From Hyphomicrobium sp. (lineage in GTDB: Bacteria > Pseudomonadota > Alphaproteobacteria > Rhizobiales > Hyphomicrobiaceae): a DNA stretch of 33,481 nt. The notes under the pieces were generated by a model. That model searched no databases. It saw only the letters and a program-made list of their open reading frames with translations, and was not told the origin of the DNA. The translations under genes and the position numbers were made by a program. Location: assembly GCF_020852195.1 (NCBI RefSeq), contig NZ_JADZBI010000088.1, positions 1 to 33,481 of the forward strand. The letters are read 5' to 3'. How positions within the stretch are numbered: position 1 is the first letter of the stretch; every line of letters starts with the position of its first letter. Below are positions 1 to 8,492 of the stretch, one piece after another.

Positions 1-2
1 CG

Positions 3-431
3 GCGCAGGAGTACGGCGGCCTGATCAAGCACGGCGCCAAGCTGCTTTTCGCCTTCGCCGAGGCGACCGTGCCCAAAGTCACGCTGATCACGCGCAAGGC
101 TTACGGCGGCGCCTACGACGTCATGAGCTCGAAGCACATCCGCGGCGACGTGAACTACGCTTGGCCGTCGGCCGAGATCGCCGTCATGGGCGCCAAGGGC
201 GCGGCCGAGATCCTCTACCGCGCCGACCTCGGCGACCCCGAGAAGATCAAGCTCCGCATCGACGAGTACCAGAAGCGCTTCGCCAATCCGTTCGTGGCTG
301 CCGAGCGCGGCTACATCGACGAGGTGATCCTGCCGCACGGCACCCGCCGGCGCATCTGCCGTGCACTGAACATGCTGCGCAACAAAACCCTCGAGAACCC
401 CTGGAAGAAGCACGACAACATCCCGCTGTGA
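3..431 (+). CDS. pccB: Propionyl-CoA carboxylase beta subunit, C-terminal part (5' end outside window)
   Basis: This is the carboxyltransferase subunit of a biotin-dependent acyl-CoA carboxylase, which moves CO2 from carboxybiotin to propionyl-CoA to give methylmalonyl-CoA. The frame is open from base 3 and ends at TGA 429-431, so the last 142 residues are visible. They contain the typical C-terminal features of the PccB family: the [18 protein letters not shown] region, then [11 protein letters not shown], the [15 protein letters not shown] motif, and a terminal segment with the motif GYIDEVI followed by a basic stretch and [11 protein letters not shown]. These identify PccB rather than AccD, whose C-terminus differs. 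The family assignment rests on recognised motifs. Substrate preference (propionyl- versus other acyl-CoA) is inferred. The biotin-carrying alpha subunit is not in the window. Confidence 0.93.
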   Translation, partial: AQEYGGLIKHGAKLLFAFAEATVPKVTLITRKAYGGAYDVMSSKHIRGDVNYAWPSAEIAVMGAKGAAEILYRADLGDPEKIKLRIDEYQKRFANPFVAAERGYIDEVILPHGTRRRICRALNMLRNKTLENPWKKHDNIPL

Positions 432-543
432 TGGGGGCTGGCGCTTGTGGTTTTTTATCGTCCTCGGCATGAGGTCGAGGGCGATACGCTGAGTTTGGGA
501 AGGCACGACAGCTTCCTGCTGTCGGGAACGATGGGGGGACACC

Positions 544-858
544 ATGAAGGGCTTGGCATCGCGCGCGGCCGCATTGGCCGCAGGACTTGTCGTGGCAGGA
601 GGCGCGGCCGTTGCCCAGCTCGCGCCGGCTGCGTTGGAGGCGGCGGAAGCGAACTTCAAGCAAGCGAACGTGAGCGCCAGCGGTGCACTGACGGCGCAGG
701 AGTTCAAGGCCTTTATCGACCTCAACGCCGCTGCCGGCATCGGCAAGGCGTCGAAGATCAAGTCCTTCAACGCCTACGACAAGGCCTTCGCCGGGGTCGA
801 TGCCGATAAGGATGGCGTCGTGACGTGGGACGAGTACGTGCGCGCCCAGGGCAACTGA
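544..858 (+). CDS. Secreted EF-hand domain protein
   Basis: A 104-aa protein with an N-terminal signal peptide: basic MKGLASR, then an Ala/Gly/Val-rich hydrophobic stretch with likely cleavage after AVA near residue 24. A degenerate first EF-hand region (around GALTAQEFKAF) is followed by a canonical calcium loop, DADKDGVVTWDE, at about residues 86-97, with acidic residues at loop positions 1, 3, 5 and 12. The role is probably periplasmic Ca2+ binding; no partner is evident. The G-rich run GGGGGGAC just before the ATG serves as ribosome binding site. The gene stands alone between pccB and the next small gene, and nothing links it to either. The domain call is firm, the biological role unknown. 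Confidence 0.82.
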   Translation: MKGLASRAAALAAGLVVAGGAAVAQLAPAALEAAEANFKQANVSASGALTAQEFKAFIDLNAAAGIGKASKIKSFNAYDKAFAGVDADKDGVVTWDEYVRAQGN

Positions 859-1016
859 GCGGGCGCGATCTGCCGGCCAACGGAAGCGCGGTACAGCGCA
901 CGAGGCGCAGCGGCGTCCTTGTGCTCTCTCGCGCACAAACTTCGCCTCAAGGCAGCCAAATCTGCCTGCTACGAAAGACGCGTGCGGACTGTCGAAGGAA
1001 GCGGGGCTGTCGAAGG

Positions 1017-1259
1017 GTGGGGGCCTTGAAGCTGCATCAGTTCGAAATGCACGGCGTCGGCCGTGCAATGCTGGTTCATATTGTGCTGGGTGACAACGAG
1101 ACGGACGTGAACGCGTCGCGTCAATGGCTCGAGGCAACCGTCGAGGTCCCGATCAAAGGCTCGATGGACGAGGAGGGCCTTCGTACCGCGGCCATGACCT
1201 TCCTCCGCGATACGCTGAATGCGGAGATCGCCGCGTTGAGGTGCGGCCAGCTGGGCTAG
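1017..1259 (+). CDS. Small conserved hypothetical protein
   Basis: An ORF that gives about 80 aa if GTG 1017 is the start, 77 aa from TTG 1026, or 70 aa from ATG 1047. I cannot decide among these because none has a well-placed Shine-Dalgarno; GAAGGAAG at 994-1001 best suits GTG 1017. The visible protein has a VHIVLGDNETDVNASRQW segment followed by a helix-rich C-terminus, and no membrane segment or signal peptide. No family is recognised. The frame looks coding because the acidic/hydrophobic pattern is protein-like and no competing frame is convincing. It precedes the methyltransferase by about 230 bp of unassigned DNA. Confidence 0.5.
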   Translation: MGALKLHQFEMHGVGRAMLVHIVLGDNETDVNASRQWLEATVEVPIKGSMDEEGLRTAAMTFLRDTLNAEIAALRCGQLG

Positions 1260-1486
1260 CCTCTTTCCGGATTGGATCGAAAAGCAGCCACCCCATCCGG
1301 AAGCCATCGCAGATCGATCGCTTCCGGGTAAGGGCGCGCGTGCGTGCTCCTCCGGTGCGCAGTCCGCGGGCGTCCCCCTCCGGTTGCTTGCCTAGGAACC
1401 TGCAGGTCGATAAGTTTTCCTTGTTCAGGAGCAACGGGGCCGCGCGCCGCCGAAGGGCGACGTGTGTCCAAGCAAGGGACCTTACA

Positions 1487-2338
1487 TTGACGTCCGACAT
1501 CAGGTCGCACGCGCGACCTACGTGCGAGGTGTGCCTGCAGTCCGGTGCCACCGTCGTACATAAGTACACACGCAGCCGCTGGCCTGTCGTGGCGTGTAAC
1601 GCATGCGGCTTCGTCTATCTCGGCGAGGTGCCGGCGTACGAGGACCTTTCGGTGAACCTCGCCTGGGAGAAGCAGCACGCCGAGGAGAAGGCACGGCGCA
1701 AAAGGACCAACAGGCACGCGCGCCTGGACGCGCTGACGCGCTTTCGGCTGAAGCTCGGCAAGCTCGTGGATCGCGCGCGTCACGCGCGCAGCGTACCCGA
1801 TATGGGCCGCGTGCTCGAGATCGGCTGCGGAGGATCGACGCGCATTCCGGAGGGGCCAACGCCCTACGGCATTGAGATCAGCGAGGGCTTGAGCCGCAAG
1901 GCACGCCCGATCTTCGAGGCGCGCGGCGGCGCCGTCTATCACGAGCCCGCCACCACCGGCATCGAGCGGTTTCCCGAAGACTTCTTCGACAGCATCATCA
2001 TGCGCAGCTACCTCGAGCACGAGGCCCAGCCGCGTCTCATCCTGGAGCGGGCATTCAAGCGCCTGAAGCCGGGCGGAACGATCCTGCTGCGCTCCCCCAA
2101 CTACAACTCAGCGAACCGCTACATCATGGGCTCGACCTGGTGTGGCTTCCGCTTCCCCGATCACGTCAACTATTTCACGCCGCGCTCGCTGTGCACCCTG
2201 GCGGAGAGCATCGGCTACGAGTTCCGCTGGAAGAACTGGATGTCGCTCTTCGACGACAATCTGATCGTCGAGCTGAGACGGCCGGAGAGGGAGCGGGCAC
2301 AAGCAAGGCCCGGTTTGGTCGCGGCAGTCGTTCCTTGA
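1487..2338 (+). CDS. Class I SAM-dependent methyltransferase with N-terminal zinc-binding-type cysteines
   Basis: A 283-aa protein. I place the start at TTG 1487 because AAGGGA at 1474-1479 sits 7 nt upstream and the reading frame before it is not protein-like. The first 40 residues contain two cysteine pairs (CEVC and CNAC), a treble-clef or zinc-ribbon arrangement common before sugar or lipid methyltransferases of the Methyltransf_23 type. The SAM-binding motif I is VLEIGCGGSTR; the acidic residue at the end of strand 2 is in GIEISEG, and LERAFKRLKPGGTILLRSPN is the post-motif segment. The C-terminal part, NYFTPRSLCTLAESIGY, is typical of that group. The substrate is unknown; a role on surface polysaccharide is an inference, supported weakly by the convergent acyltransferase 20 bp away. 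Confidence 0.8.
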   Translation: MTSDIRSHARPTCEVCLQSGATVVHKYTRSRWPVVACNACGFVYLGEVPAYEDLSVNLAWEKQHAEEKARRKRTNRHARLDALTRFRLKLGKLVDRARHARSVPDMGRVLEIGCGGSTRIPEGPTPYGIEISEGLSRKARPIFEARGGAVYHEPATTGIERFPEDFFDSIIMRSYLEHEAQPRLILERAFKRLKPGGTILLRSPNYNSANRYIMGSTWCGFRFPDHVNYFTPRSLCTLAESIGYEFRWKNWMSLFDDNLIVELRRPERERAQARPGLVAAVVP

Positions 2339-2357
2339 GGCGCTGCGCGCCCTTGGC

Positions 2358-4421
2358 TCACTTCGCATCAAGCTCCGGCAGCGACGCATAGCGCGCGAGG
2401 TAGGCCGAGCCGAGCGCATTGAGGTGGCCCCTGTCGCGGTAGAGCAGCACGTCGTCCTTGAACGCGCTGCAGAGGACGTCGCTGCAGAGCAGCGCACGCA
2501 TGTCGAGGAACGACACGCCGTCGTCGGCGCGGTCGATGTCCTCTATGGCGGCTTGATAGGGACCGATGTCGCGGTCGACCTCTTCGCGCGGGACCGTGCA
2601 GTCGACCTCTTCCGTGTCCTTGCGCGCCGCCTGCGCCAGGCATCGGAGTGAGAACGTCTGGAAGTGCGGCACCTGGCCGATGATCAGCACCTTGATGCCG
2701 CGCTTGCGGAAGATGGCGACCGTTGCCGCGGTGAACTCGCCGAACGTGCGCGCGTCACGGGCCGCCGACAGATCCGCGACCCGGTTGGCGACCGGCGTCT
2801 CATCGGTCCAGGACCACGAGAGGATGGCGATCTTGAGCCCCGGGTTCTGGTCGAGAAACTCCACGATCGTTTCCTGGTAGCGCGCGCACGTCTCCTCCTG
2901 GCTGGTGGGACGGTGGTACCCGACGCCGATCAATGGCGGGCAGGTGCTTTGCGTCACCTGCCGCCCGGAAAGCCCTGCCTTGCCGGCGAGCTCGGCGATC
3001 ATCGGCACGAAGTGATCGGCGTTCGAGTCGCCGAACACGGCGATGTCGTAGGATGCGCGCTCGGCTAGCGGGGCGCCGAACGTGCAGTGGGGGGTATGTC
3101 GGAACGCCAGATCGTGGCCGTCGCAGGAGCGGCGCAAGGGATTTCCTTGCGAGGCGGCGCGGTACACCTCGTAGGCGCGAACATCCAGCCGCTGCGGCAG
3201 GCCGCGCCCGAGAATGCCCACGGCGGCCAGCACGGCGAATGCAGTCCCCGCCGCCGCCGTACGCTTGAAGAGCGCGGCCGGCGGAAGCGTGTAGAGTCCC
3301 ATACGCCGCGTTAGCGCCTGCTCGACCAGGAGCCAGGAGAGCGCCGCGAGTATCAGACTGACGGCGACGAGTGCTGCGGCTTCGGGCGCATCCGGGCCGC
3401 GCCCCAGCCAGTAGGCCGCGAGCGCGAGCGCCGGCCAATGGTAGAGGTAGATCGAGTAGCTCATCTTGCCGGTAAGCACGACGGGCTTGAGCGAGAGAAG
3501 CCGCGAGACCGGCGTCGGGCCAAACAGGCCGGCGGCGATCAGGAGCACGCTGCCCACGATGGCCGGCACCGCCGCCAGGCCCGGAAAGGATATGCCGGCA
3601 TGAAGTGCGGCGGCCGACCCCGTGACGAGCACGAGCCCGGCGAAATCCAGCACCGCCCGTTTCGATACGGTAGGCGCCTTGATGAAGGGAAGGGCGAGCG
3701 CGAGCGCACAGCCGGCAATGAGTTCGAAGGCGCGCGAGAGCGGTAGGTAGAACGCGAGGTTTGCATCGCTGCGCGCACTGAGCTCCGAATGGACAAGGGA
3801 GAGCACCGCCAGCGCCAGTGCCGCCGCGACGATCCGCGGGCGTGTCACGAGCTTGCGGACCATGAGCAGGAGCAGCAGCGGCCAGGTGAGATAGAACTGG
3901 TCCACGACGGCGAGCGACCACATGTGGAGCAGCGGTGCCTCGGCGGACGGCGCGTCGAAATATCCGGAGTTGAGGTAGAAGTAGATATTGGCCGTCATCG
4001 TCCAGACGGCGATCAGGCTCTCGCTGTAGGTAGAGAGAGCGTCCGGCATGAGCACGAGGACCGACACCGCCGTGACAAGAAGGCAGCAGACGGCGGCAGC
4101 CGGCACCAGCCGCCGTGCTCTGCGGCCGAGGAAGCCGGCATAGGAAAAGTTCCCCTGCTCCATGTCGGCTGCGATCTGGCGCGTGATGATGAAGCCCGAG
4201 ATGACGAAGAACACATCGACGCCGACGAAGCCGCCCGGCAGCACTGAAGGCCAGGCATGAAAGACGACGACGAGCGCGACAGCAAGCGCGCGCAGGCCGT
4301 CGACGTGCGGCAGGTAGGGCAGGGATGCGGACTCGACAGGGGATGCGCGGGACAATTGAGGCGCCTGAGTTGAAGACCTGAGCGTGACCTTCGGTTGATC
4401 GCGAACAACCTCGCTCGACAC
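2358..4421 (-). CDS. Membrane acyltransferase (OafA/YrhL type) fused to SGNH domain
   Basis: A 687-aa integral membrane protein. Residues 36-380 form the acyltransferase-3 domain with about ten transmembrane helices; the signature at its start is HVDGLRALAV with the conserved Arg44 and the catalytic-type His55 in VVFHAW, followed by GVDVFFVISGF. A soluble C-terminal SGNH/GDSL-like domain begins near residue 452 with the nucleophile motif FGDSN (about 457-461) and closes with the D-x-x-H motif, Asp663 and His666 in DRGHLN. Proteins with this layout O-acetylate exported polysaccharides or lipid-linked sugars: the membrane part carries the acyl group across and the SGNH part transfers it. The acceptor cannot be told from sequence. 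The start ATG 4421 lacks a strong Shine-Dalgarno. The gene converges on the methyltransferase with a 19-bp gap. Confidence 0.92.
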   Translation of the reverse strand: MSSEVVRDQPKVTLRSSTQAPQLSRASPVESASLPYLPHVDGLRALAVALVVVFHAWPSVLPGGFVGVDVFFVISGFIITRQIAADMEQGNFSYAGFLGRRARRLVPAAAVCCLLVTAVSVLVLMPDALSTYSESLIAVWTMTANIYFYLNSGYFDAPSAEAPLLHMWSLAVVDQFYLTWPLLLLLMVRKLVTRPRIVAAALALAVLSLVHSELSARSDANLAFYLPLSRAFELIAGCALALALPFIKAPTVSKRAVLDFAGLVLVTGSAAALHAGISFPGLAAVPAIVGSVLLIAAGLFGPTPVSRLLSLKPVVLTGKMSYSIYLYHWPALALAAYWLGRGPDAPEAAALVAVSLILAALSWLLVEQALTRRMGLYTLPPAALFKRTAAAGTAFAVLAAVGILGRGLPQRLDVRAYEVYRAASQGNPLRRSCDGHDLAFRHTPHCTFGAPLAERASYDIAVFGDSNADHFVPMIAELAGKAGLSGRQVTQSTCPPLIGVGYHRPTSQEETCARYQETIVEFLDQNPGLKIAILSWSWTDETPVANRVADLSAARDARTFGEFTAATVAIFRKRGIKVLIIGQVPHFQTFSLRCLAQAARKDTEEVDCTVPREEVDRDIGPYQAAIEDIDRADDGVSFLDMRALLCSDVLCSAFKDDVLLYRDRGHLNALGSAYLARYASLPELDAK

Positions 4422-4719
4422 CTAGGGTGCTAACTTGATCCAAATGCGTCGCGACCCGCACGTGCGCGACGAGGTGAAGTCAGGAACCCCGGATGCCGGA
4501 ACGGCGTTGGCATGTGACAATTGCGCTGGAATTTACATTTTCGGCGACAACACGATCAAGAAGGGACTGCTGCGATGCGGCATTGCAGCGCGAAATAGTT
4601 CGCGCACTGACAGCATCATGATCGCCTAACTACAAGCGAATTAAAGTGATCTGATGCGGCTCCGAAATCGTAGTATACCGTTCATCAGCCGGGACCAACC
4701 TATGAAAGGAAACACAGCC
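4422..4719. other. Intergenic region without a supported gene
   Basis: This 298-bp stretch separates two divergent genes and must hold both promoters. It is visibly AT-richer than its surroundings. I find no tRNA, repeat or convincing small gene in it; the open frame 4435-4629 has no ribosome binding site and no recognisable protein features. Confidence 0.5.
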
Positions 4720-5022
4720 ATGCGAAGCCTTATCGCCATGGCCATGCTCGGAGCAGGCGCTATCATCTTTGCTGCCACTGCACCCGCTCCCGCTCAGGCC
4801 ATGACCGCCGCGGGCGCCGGAATAGCCAAATCGGCTACCGCTGGGGAAAGCGCAGTCCAGGAAGTTCGGAGGCGTTGGAAGCGGCATCGGCATTATCATC
4901 GCCATCGCTGGCACCGGCGCCACTATTACCGGCCGTACTATTACGGCGGCTACTATCCGTACTATTACCGCCCCTACCGCTACTATCGTCGTCCGCGCGT
5001 CGGCATCTACTTCTCGTTCTAG
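4720..5022 (+). CDS. Exported His/Arg/Tyr-rich small protein
   Basis: A 100-aa protein. ATG 4720 is chosen over the in-frame ATG 4702 because AAAGGA at 4704-4709 lies 10 nt before it and a signal peptide begins exactly there: MRSLIAMAMLGAG, an Ala-rich core, and an APAQAM cleavage region near residue 28. The mature part is short and strongly biased. First comes a basic stretch with alternating His and Arg (VRRRWKRHRHYHRHRW), then a Tyr/Pro/Gly-rich stretch (YYGGYYPYYYRPYRYY). Such small exported proteins are frequent in Bradyrhizobium and Hyphomicrobium relatives; their function is unknown. Metal binding through His, or a cell-surface/adhesive role for the Tyr-rich part, is speculation. A rho-independent terminator follows 31 bp after the stop, so the gene is monocistronic. 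Confidence 0.82.
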   Translation: MRSLIAMAMLGAGAIIFAATAPAPAQAMTAAGAGIAKSATAGESAVQEVRRRWKRHRHYHRHRWHRRHYYRPYYYGGYYPYYYRPYRYYRRPRVGIYFSF

Positions 5023-5053
5023 ACGCGAAGACGTCGCTCCACTCACGTGCATG

Positions 5054-5082
5054 GCCGCGGGCAACACGCCCGCGGCTTTTTT
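5054..5082 (+). terminator. Rho-independent terminator
   Basis: A perfect 9-bp GC stem, GCCGCGGGC (5054-5062) and GCCCGCGGC (5068-5076), with loop AACAC, is followed directly by six T residues. It ends transcription of the exported His/Tyr-rich protein gene. Confidence 0.9.
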
Positions 5083-5231
5083 GTTTGCTTAGGTAGTAGG
5101 CTTTTTGAGCCCATCTCCGACAGGAGCGCGCCGTCGGCACGCTGACAGGCTTGCGCGGCGATCTTGAAACGCTGCGCCCGCACCATACCTACGTGCGAAC
5201 GCCGGCTTGAGCTCGAGGGGGAGCCGCACGC

Positions 5232-5783
5232 ATGCTGATCCGCGACACGTCCGCCGGCTACGGCCTCGTGAGCCGTCTGTTTCATTGGCTGATGGCGCTC
5301 GCCATCTTCGCCATGTTCGGCCTCGGACTCTGGATGGTGGGCCTCAGCTACTACAGCCCTTACTATCACTCGGCGCCGAGCCTTCACAAAAGCGTCGGTA
5401 TCCTGCTTCTCATCGCTCTCGCGCTCCGCTTCGGCTGGCGCCTCGCCAACGTGAGGCCGAGCGACGACGACCTCAAGCCGTTCGAGCGCACGGCCTCGCG
5501 CATCGTGCACTGGGGGTTCTACCCTCTGCTCCTTGCACTGATGGTGAGCGGCTATCTGATCTCGACGGCAGACGGCCGTCCGATCGAGGTGTTCGGGCTC
5601 TTCAGCGTCCCCTCGCCCGGCGAGAACAAGGGCCTGGAGGACACCGCCGGCGCCGTTCACACAATTCTTGCGTACCTAGTGATCCTGATCGCAGCCGTTC
5701 ATGCGGCCGCGGCCGTGAAGCACCACGTCATCGACCGCGGGCGCTCGCTTTCGCGCATGTGGTCCGGACCTCCCACGAGTTGA
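5232..5783 (+). CDS. Cytochrome b561 family protein
   Basis: A 183-aa four-helix membrane protein of the bacterial cytochrome b561 (YceJ/CybB) family, which carries two hemes b and moves electrons from quinol or similar donors across the inner membrane. The N-terminus RLFHWLMALAIFAMFG is the usual first helix with heme-ligand candidate His18; further ligand candidates are His52 (SLHKS), His93 (IVHWG), His143 and His157 in the last helix, AVHTILAYLVILIAAVHA. Length and helix spacing are normal. The next gene, YceI-like, begins 26 bp downstream on the same strand. b561/YceI pairs are a well-known conserved arrangement and probably form one operon. Confidence 0.9.
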   Translation: MLIRDTSAGYGLVSRLFHWLMALAIFAMFGLGLWMVGLSYYSPYYHSAPSLHKSVGILLLIALALRFGWRLANVRPSDDDLKPFERTASRIVHWGFYPLLLALMVSGYLISTADGRPIEVFGLFSVPSPGENKGLEDTAGAVHTILAYLVILIAAVHAAAAVKHHVIDRGRSLSRMWSGPPTS

Positions 5784-5809
5784 GTTCATCCATCGCAAAG
5801 GACTGTCCC

Positions 5810-6388
5810 ATGAAGCTTCGTCTTGCTCCCCTCGCTCTTGTGGCCGCTCTCGCCTTGCCTGCCGCCGCTCCCGCGGCCGACTACACGATCGACAGCAAGG
5901 GCGCCCATGCCTCGATCAATTTCCGCATCCAGCATCTCGGCTTTAGCTGGCTGACTGGGCGCTTCGATCGCTTCACCGGCAGCTACAGCTACGACGAGAA
6001 GGCCCCGGAGGCTTCCAAGGTCAGCGTCGAGATCGAGACGGCGAGCGTGAACTCGAACCACGCCGAGCGCGACAAGCACCTGCGTGATCCCGACTTCCTC
6101 GACGTTGCGAAGTTCCCCAAGGCGACCTTCGTCAGCAAGAAGGTCGAGCCCGCCGGCAACGGCAAGGCGAAGATCACGGGCGACCTGACCCTGCGCGGCG
6201 TCACCAAGGAGGTCACCATCGACGCCGAGTACGTGGGCGGCGGCGCGGATCCCTGGGGCGGCGACCGCACCGGCTTCCACGGCACGACGAAACTTGCGCT
6301 CGCCGACTTCGGCATCAACTTCGATCTCGGTCCGGCCTCCAAGGAGGTCGAGCTGACGCTGAACGTGGAAGGCGTCGAGAACAAGTAG
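5810..6388 (+). CDS. YceI family periplasmic protein
   Basis: A 192-aa protein. The start ATG 5810 is fixed by a clear signal peptide (MKLRLAPLALVAALALPAAAPAA, cleaved before DYTIDSKG). The mature protein shows the YceI lipocalin-like pattern: YTIDSKGAHASINFRIQHLG at the start, FDRFTGSYSYD, then the KHLRDPDFLDVAKFPKATF signature, DLTLRGVTKEV, and WGGDRTGFHGTTKL near the end. YceI proteins are ten-stranded barrels that bind polyisoprenoid or amphiphilic ligands such as long-chain quinones; the exact ligand here is inferred. Placement 26 bp after a b561 gene supports a shared role in quinone or redox chemistry at the membrane. The protein is full length. Confidence 0.93.
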   Translation: MKLRLAPLALVAALALPAAAPAADYTIDSKGAHASINFRIQHLGFSWLTGRFDRFTGSYSYDEKAPEASKVSVEIETASVNSNHAERDKHLRDPDFLDVAKFPKATFVSKKVEPAGNGKAKITGDLTLRGVTKEVTIDAEYVGGGADPWGGDRTGFHGTTKLALADFGINFDLGPASKEVELTLNVEGVENK

Positions 6389-6410
6389 GCTGCGCGGCGA
6401 CGTGCGGCCC

Positions 6411-6530
6411 CTGGGTCCCGGCTCTCGCGGCTTGCGCCGCTCGGCCGGGATGACAGGAGCGCCGCGCCCTCAACGTGTCATCCCGGAAAGGCGAAGGCGC
6501 GAGCCGAAGCCTTATCCGGGATCCAGGGGG
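6411..6530. repeat. REP/BIME-like palindromic intergenic repeat pair
   Basis: Two inverted units lie between the convergent yceI and permease genes. CCGGGATGACA (6445-6455) pairs with TGTCATCCCGG (6476-6486). Each half is itself a hairpin: TCCCGGC/GCCGGGA at 6417-6450, and TCCCGGA with TCCGGGA in the second unit. This layout is typical of the extragenic palindromes scattered through rhizobial and hyphomicrobial genomes. It may double as a bidirectional transcription barrier. Confidence 0.65.
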
Positions 6531-6555
6531 GCCACACGGCAACCCTGCGCCTGCC

Positions 6556-8289
6556 CTACGCCCCGCTGTCGCCCGCGCGCCCGGCGATCGCGCGGTGCAG
6601 CACCACCAGCGGCACCAGCCCCGCGAGCACGATGGAAAGCGCACCGAGCGCGCCGCTTTCGATCTGCTCGAGAGCCGCGAACGCGTAGACGTGCGTTGCC
6701 AGCGTCTCGAAGTTGAACGGGCGCAAAAGCAGCGTCGCCGGAAGCTCCTTCAGCGCATCGACGAACACGAGCAGCCCCGCCACGCCGAGCGCCGGCGCCA
6801 GCAGCGGCAGATGGATGCGCCAGAGCGCCGACGCGGCCGTCTCGCCGAGCGCGCGCGCCGCCGCGTCGAGGTTGGGCGAGATACGCTCAAGCCCGGCCTC
6901 GATGCCGCCGCGCGCAACGGCAAGGAAGCGGATCACGTAGGCATAGACGAGCGCCGCCACCGATCCGGAGAGGATGAGGCCGGTCGATACGCCGAGGAGG
7001 TCGCGCGCCAGCGCATCGACGCTGTTATCAAGAGCGGCGAGCGGTATCAGCACGCCGAGCGCCAGCACCGCGCCCGGCAGCGCATAGCCGAACCCCGACA
7101 TCTGCGCGGCAAAGCGTGTGAAGCCGGTCTTGGCCACGCGCGGCGCGTAGCTGAGCAGCAGGCCGAGCGCGACCGCGACCAGGGCGGCAAGCGTGGCGAG
7201 GAAGAGGCTGTTCCAGGCCGCGCGCAGGAATCCGCCCTCGATGGCCACCGAGATGTGTCTCACGGCAAAGCGCGCGAGCAGCAGGAACGGCACCATGAAG
7301 CCAACGATGAACGGCAGCGAGCAGAGGAAGGCTGCTCCATAGCCGCGCCAGCCTTCGATGTCCTGGAACGGAATGGCGCGGTAGCGTCCCGTCGTGTGGT
7401 GGATCTTCGCACCGCCGCGCGCGATGCGTTCGGCCGCAAGCAAGAGCACGATGAGCACGAGCATGACGGTCGCGAGCTGCGCCGCCCCGCCGAGGTTCGA
7501 GCGCTGCAGCCACGTCGCATAGATGCTGGCCGAGAGCGTCTCCACGCCGAGATGCTGCACGGCGCCGAGGTCGTTCAGCGTCTCCATGGCAACGAGCGCG
7601 GCGCCGGCGGCGAGCGCCGGCCGCGCAAGCGGCAGCGCCACGGCCCAGAACGTTCCCATGGAAGTCCGTCCCAGCGTGCGCGCGACCTCGAGCGCGCACA
7701 CCGACTGCTGCACGAACGTCGCCCGTGCGGCGAGATAGACATAGGGGTAGACCACCGCCGACATAACGAGCGTCGCCCCGCCGAGCGAGCGGATGTCCGG
7801 AAACCAGTAGTCCGCCACCGTCCATCCGAACAGCGAGCGCAACCCGGTCTGCACCGGGCCGGCGTAGTCGAACAACTCGCCGTAGCAATAGGCGGCGATG
7901 TAGGTCGGGATCGCGAGCGGCAGCACGAGCAGCCGGTCGAGCACGGCGCGTCCCGGAAACCTGTACATGGTGACGAGCCACGCGGTGCCCGTGCCGACGA
8001 CCAGCGTGACGAGGCCGGTGCCGAGCACGAGCAACAGGGTATTCTGCAAGGCAATCGGCAGCACGGAGCTGACCAGATGCGGCCAGTCGTTCGCATTCGC
8101 GGTGGCGGCGAGATAGAGAACGGCCGCGATCGGCAGCGCAATGACGGCGAGCACGAGTGCGGCCGTGAAACTCCAGCCCGGGGCGTGGGAGCTGGCCCGC
8201 CAAGCCGAGAAAGCGCGTCTCAGGCTTTCGAGGGCGCCGCGCTGGGGATCGGCTGAGGTCGGGGGCGTAAGGCTCATCGCCGGGACCAT
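6556..8289 (-). CDS. fbpB: Ferric iron ABC transporter permease (FbpB type)
   Basis: A 577-aa inner-membrane permease with two consecutive binding-protein-dependent transport domains, about twelve helices in all, the usual size and layout for FbpB/SfuB iron permeases. The first domain holds the EAA-type loop EVARTLGRTSMGTFWAVALP; the second has AAARALGETAASALWRIHLP, the loops that dock on the ATPase. The start could be ATG 8289 or ATG 8277 (MSLTPPT); neither has a strong Shine-Dalgarno. It lies downstream of the binding-protein gene on the same strand, with a hairpin between them. The ATPase gene (fbpC) is not next to it; the following gene is on the opposite strand. The transporter therefore borrows an ATPase from elsewhere or has lost its own. 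Confidence 0.9.
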   Translation of the reverse strand: MVPAMSLTPPTSADPQRGALESLRRAFSAWRASSHAPGWSFTAALVLAVIALPIAAVLYLAATANANDWPHLVSSVLPIALQNTLLLVLGTGLVTLVVGTGTAWLVTMYRFPGRAVLDRLLVLPLAIPTYIAAYCYGELFDYAGPVQTGLRSLFGWTVADYWFPDIRSLGGATLVMSAVVYPYVYLAARATFVQQSVCALEVARTLGRTSMGTFWAVALPLARPALAAGAALVAMETLNDLGAVQHLGVETLSASIYATWLQRSNLGGAAQLATVMLVLIVLLLAAERIARGGAKIHHTTGRYRAIPFQDIEGWRGYGAAFLCSLPFIVGFMVPFLLLARFAVRHISVAIEGGFLRAAWNSLFLATLAALVAVALGLLLSYAPRVAKTGFTRFAAQMSGFGYALPGAVLALGVLIPLAALDNSVDALARDLLGVSTGLILSGSVAALVYAYVIRFLAVARGGIEAGLERISPNLDAAARALGETAASALWRIHLPLLAPALGVAGLLVFVDALKELPATLLLRPFNFETLATHVYAFAALEQIESGALGALSIVLAGLVPLVVLHRAIAGRAGDSGA

Positions 8290-8454
8290 GGCGGCGCCGG
8301 CAACGCGGCGTCAAGATCTTCCTGATTTCGGAAGTTGGGTTAACCGGATTGGGGATGCGCCCATTTGCGGGATGAGCAACGAGCGTATCACCCGTCCCCA
8401 GGACTTTCGTCCTTGCACGCCACGAGAGCGCAGCCGGATCAGAAGGGCGCGAGT

Positions 8455-8485
8455 GAGCGGCGGAGCGTCATCTGCTCCGCCGCTC
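8455..8485 (-). promoter_or_regulatory. Intercistronic hairpin between binding protein and permease genes
   Basis: A perfect 12-bp stem (GAGCGGCGGAGC, 8455-8466; GCTCCGCCGCTC, 8474-8485) with a 7-nt loop begins 8 bases after the binding-protein stop codon. There is no T-tract, so it is more likely an RNA-stabilising or partial-termination structure. Such structures keep the binding protein more abundant than its permease. Confidence 0.6.
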
Positions 8486-8492
8486 GCAGATA

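Noticed and set aside
2800-4461. Alternative minus-strand frame inside the acyltransferase
   Set aside because: Arg/Pro-rich frame-shifted reading of the same gene; the true frame has helices and catalytic motifs.
4435-4629. 64-codon ORF in the gap before the exported His/Tyr-rich protein
   Set aside because: No ribosome binding site, no domain, and it occupies the promoter region of two divergent genes.
6475-8256. Long plus-strand open frame (593 codons) opposite the iron permease
   Set aside because: Arg/Glu/His-biased shadow of the GC-rich permease gene; the minus-strand frame has clear permease helices and motifs.
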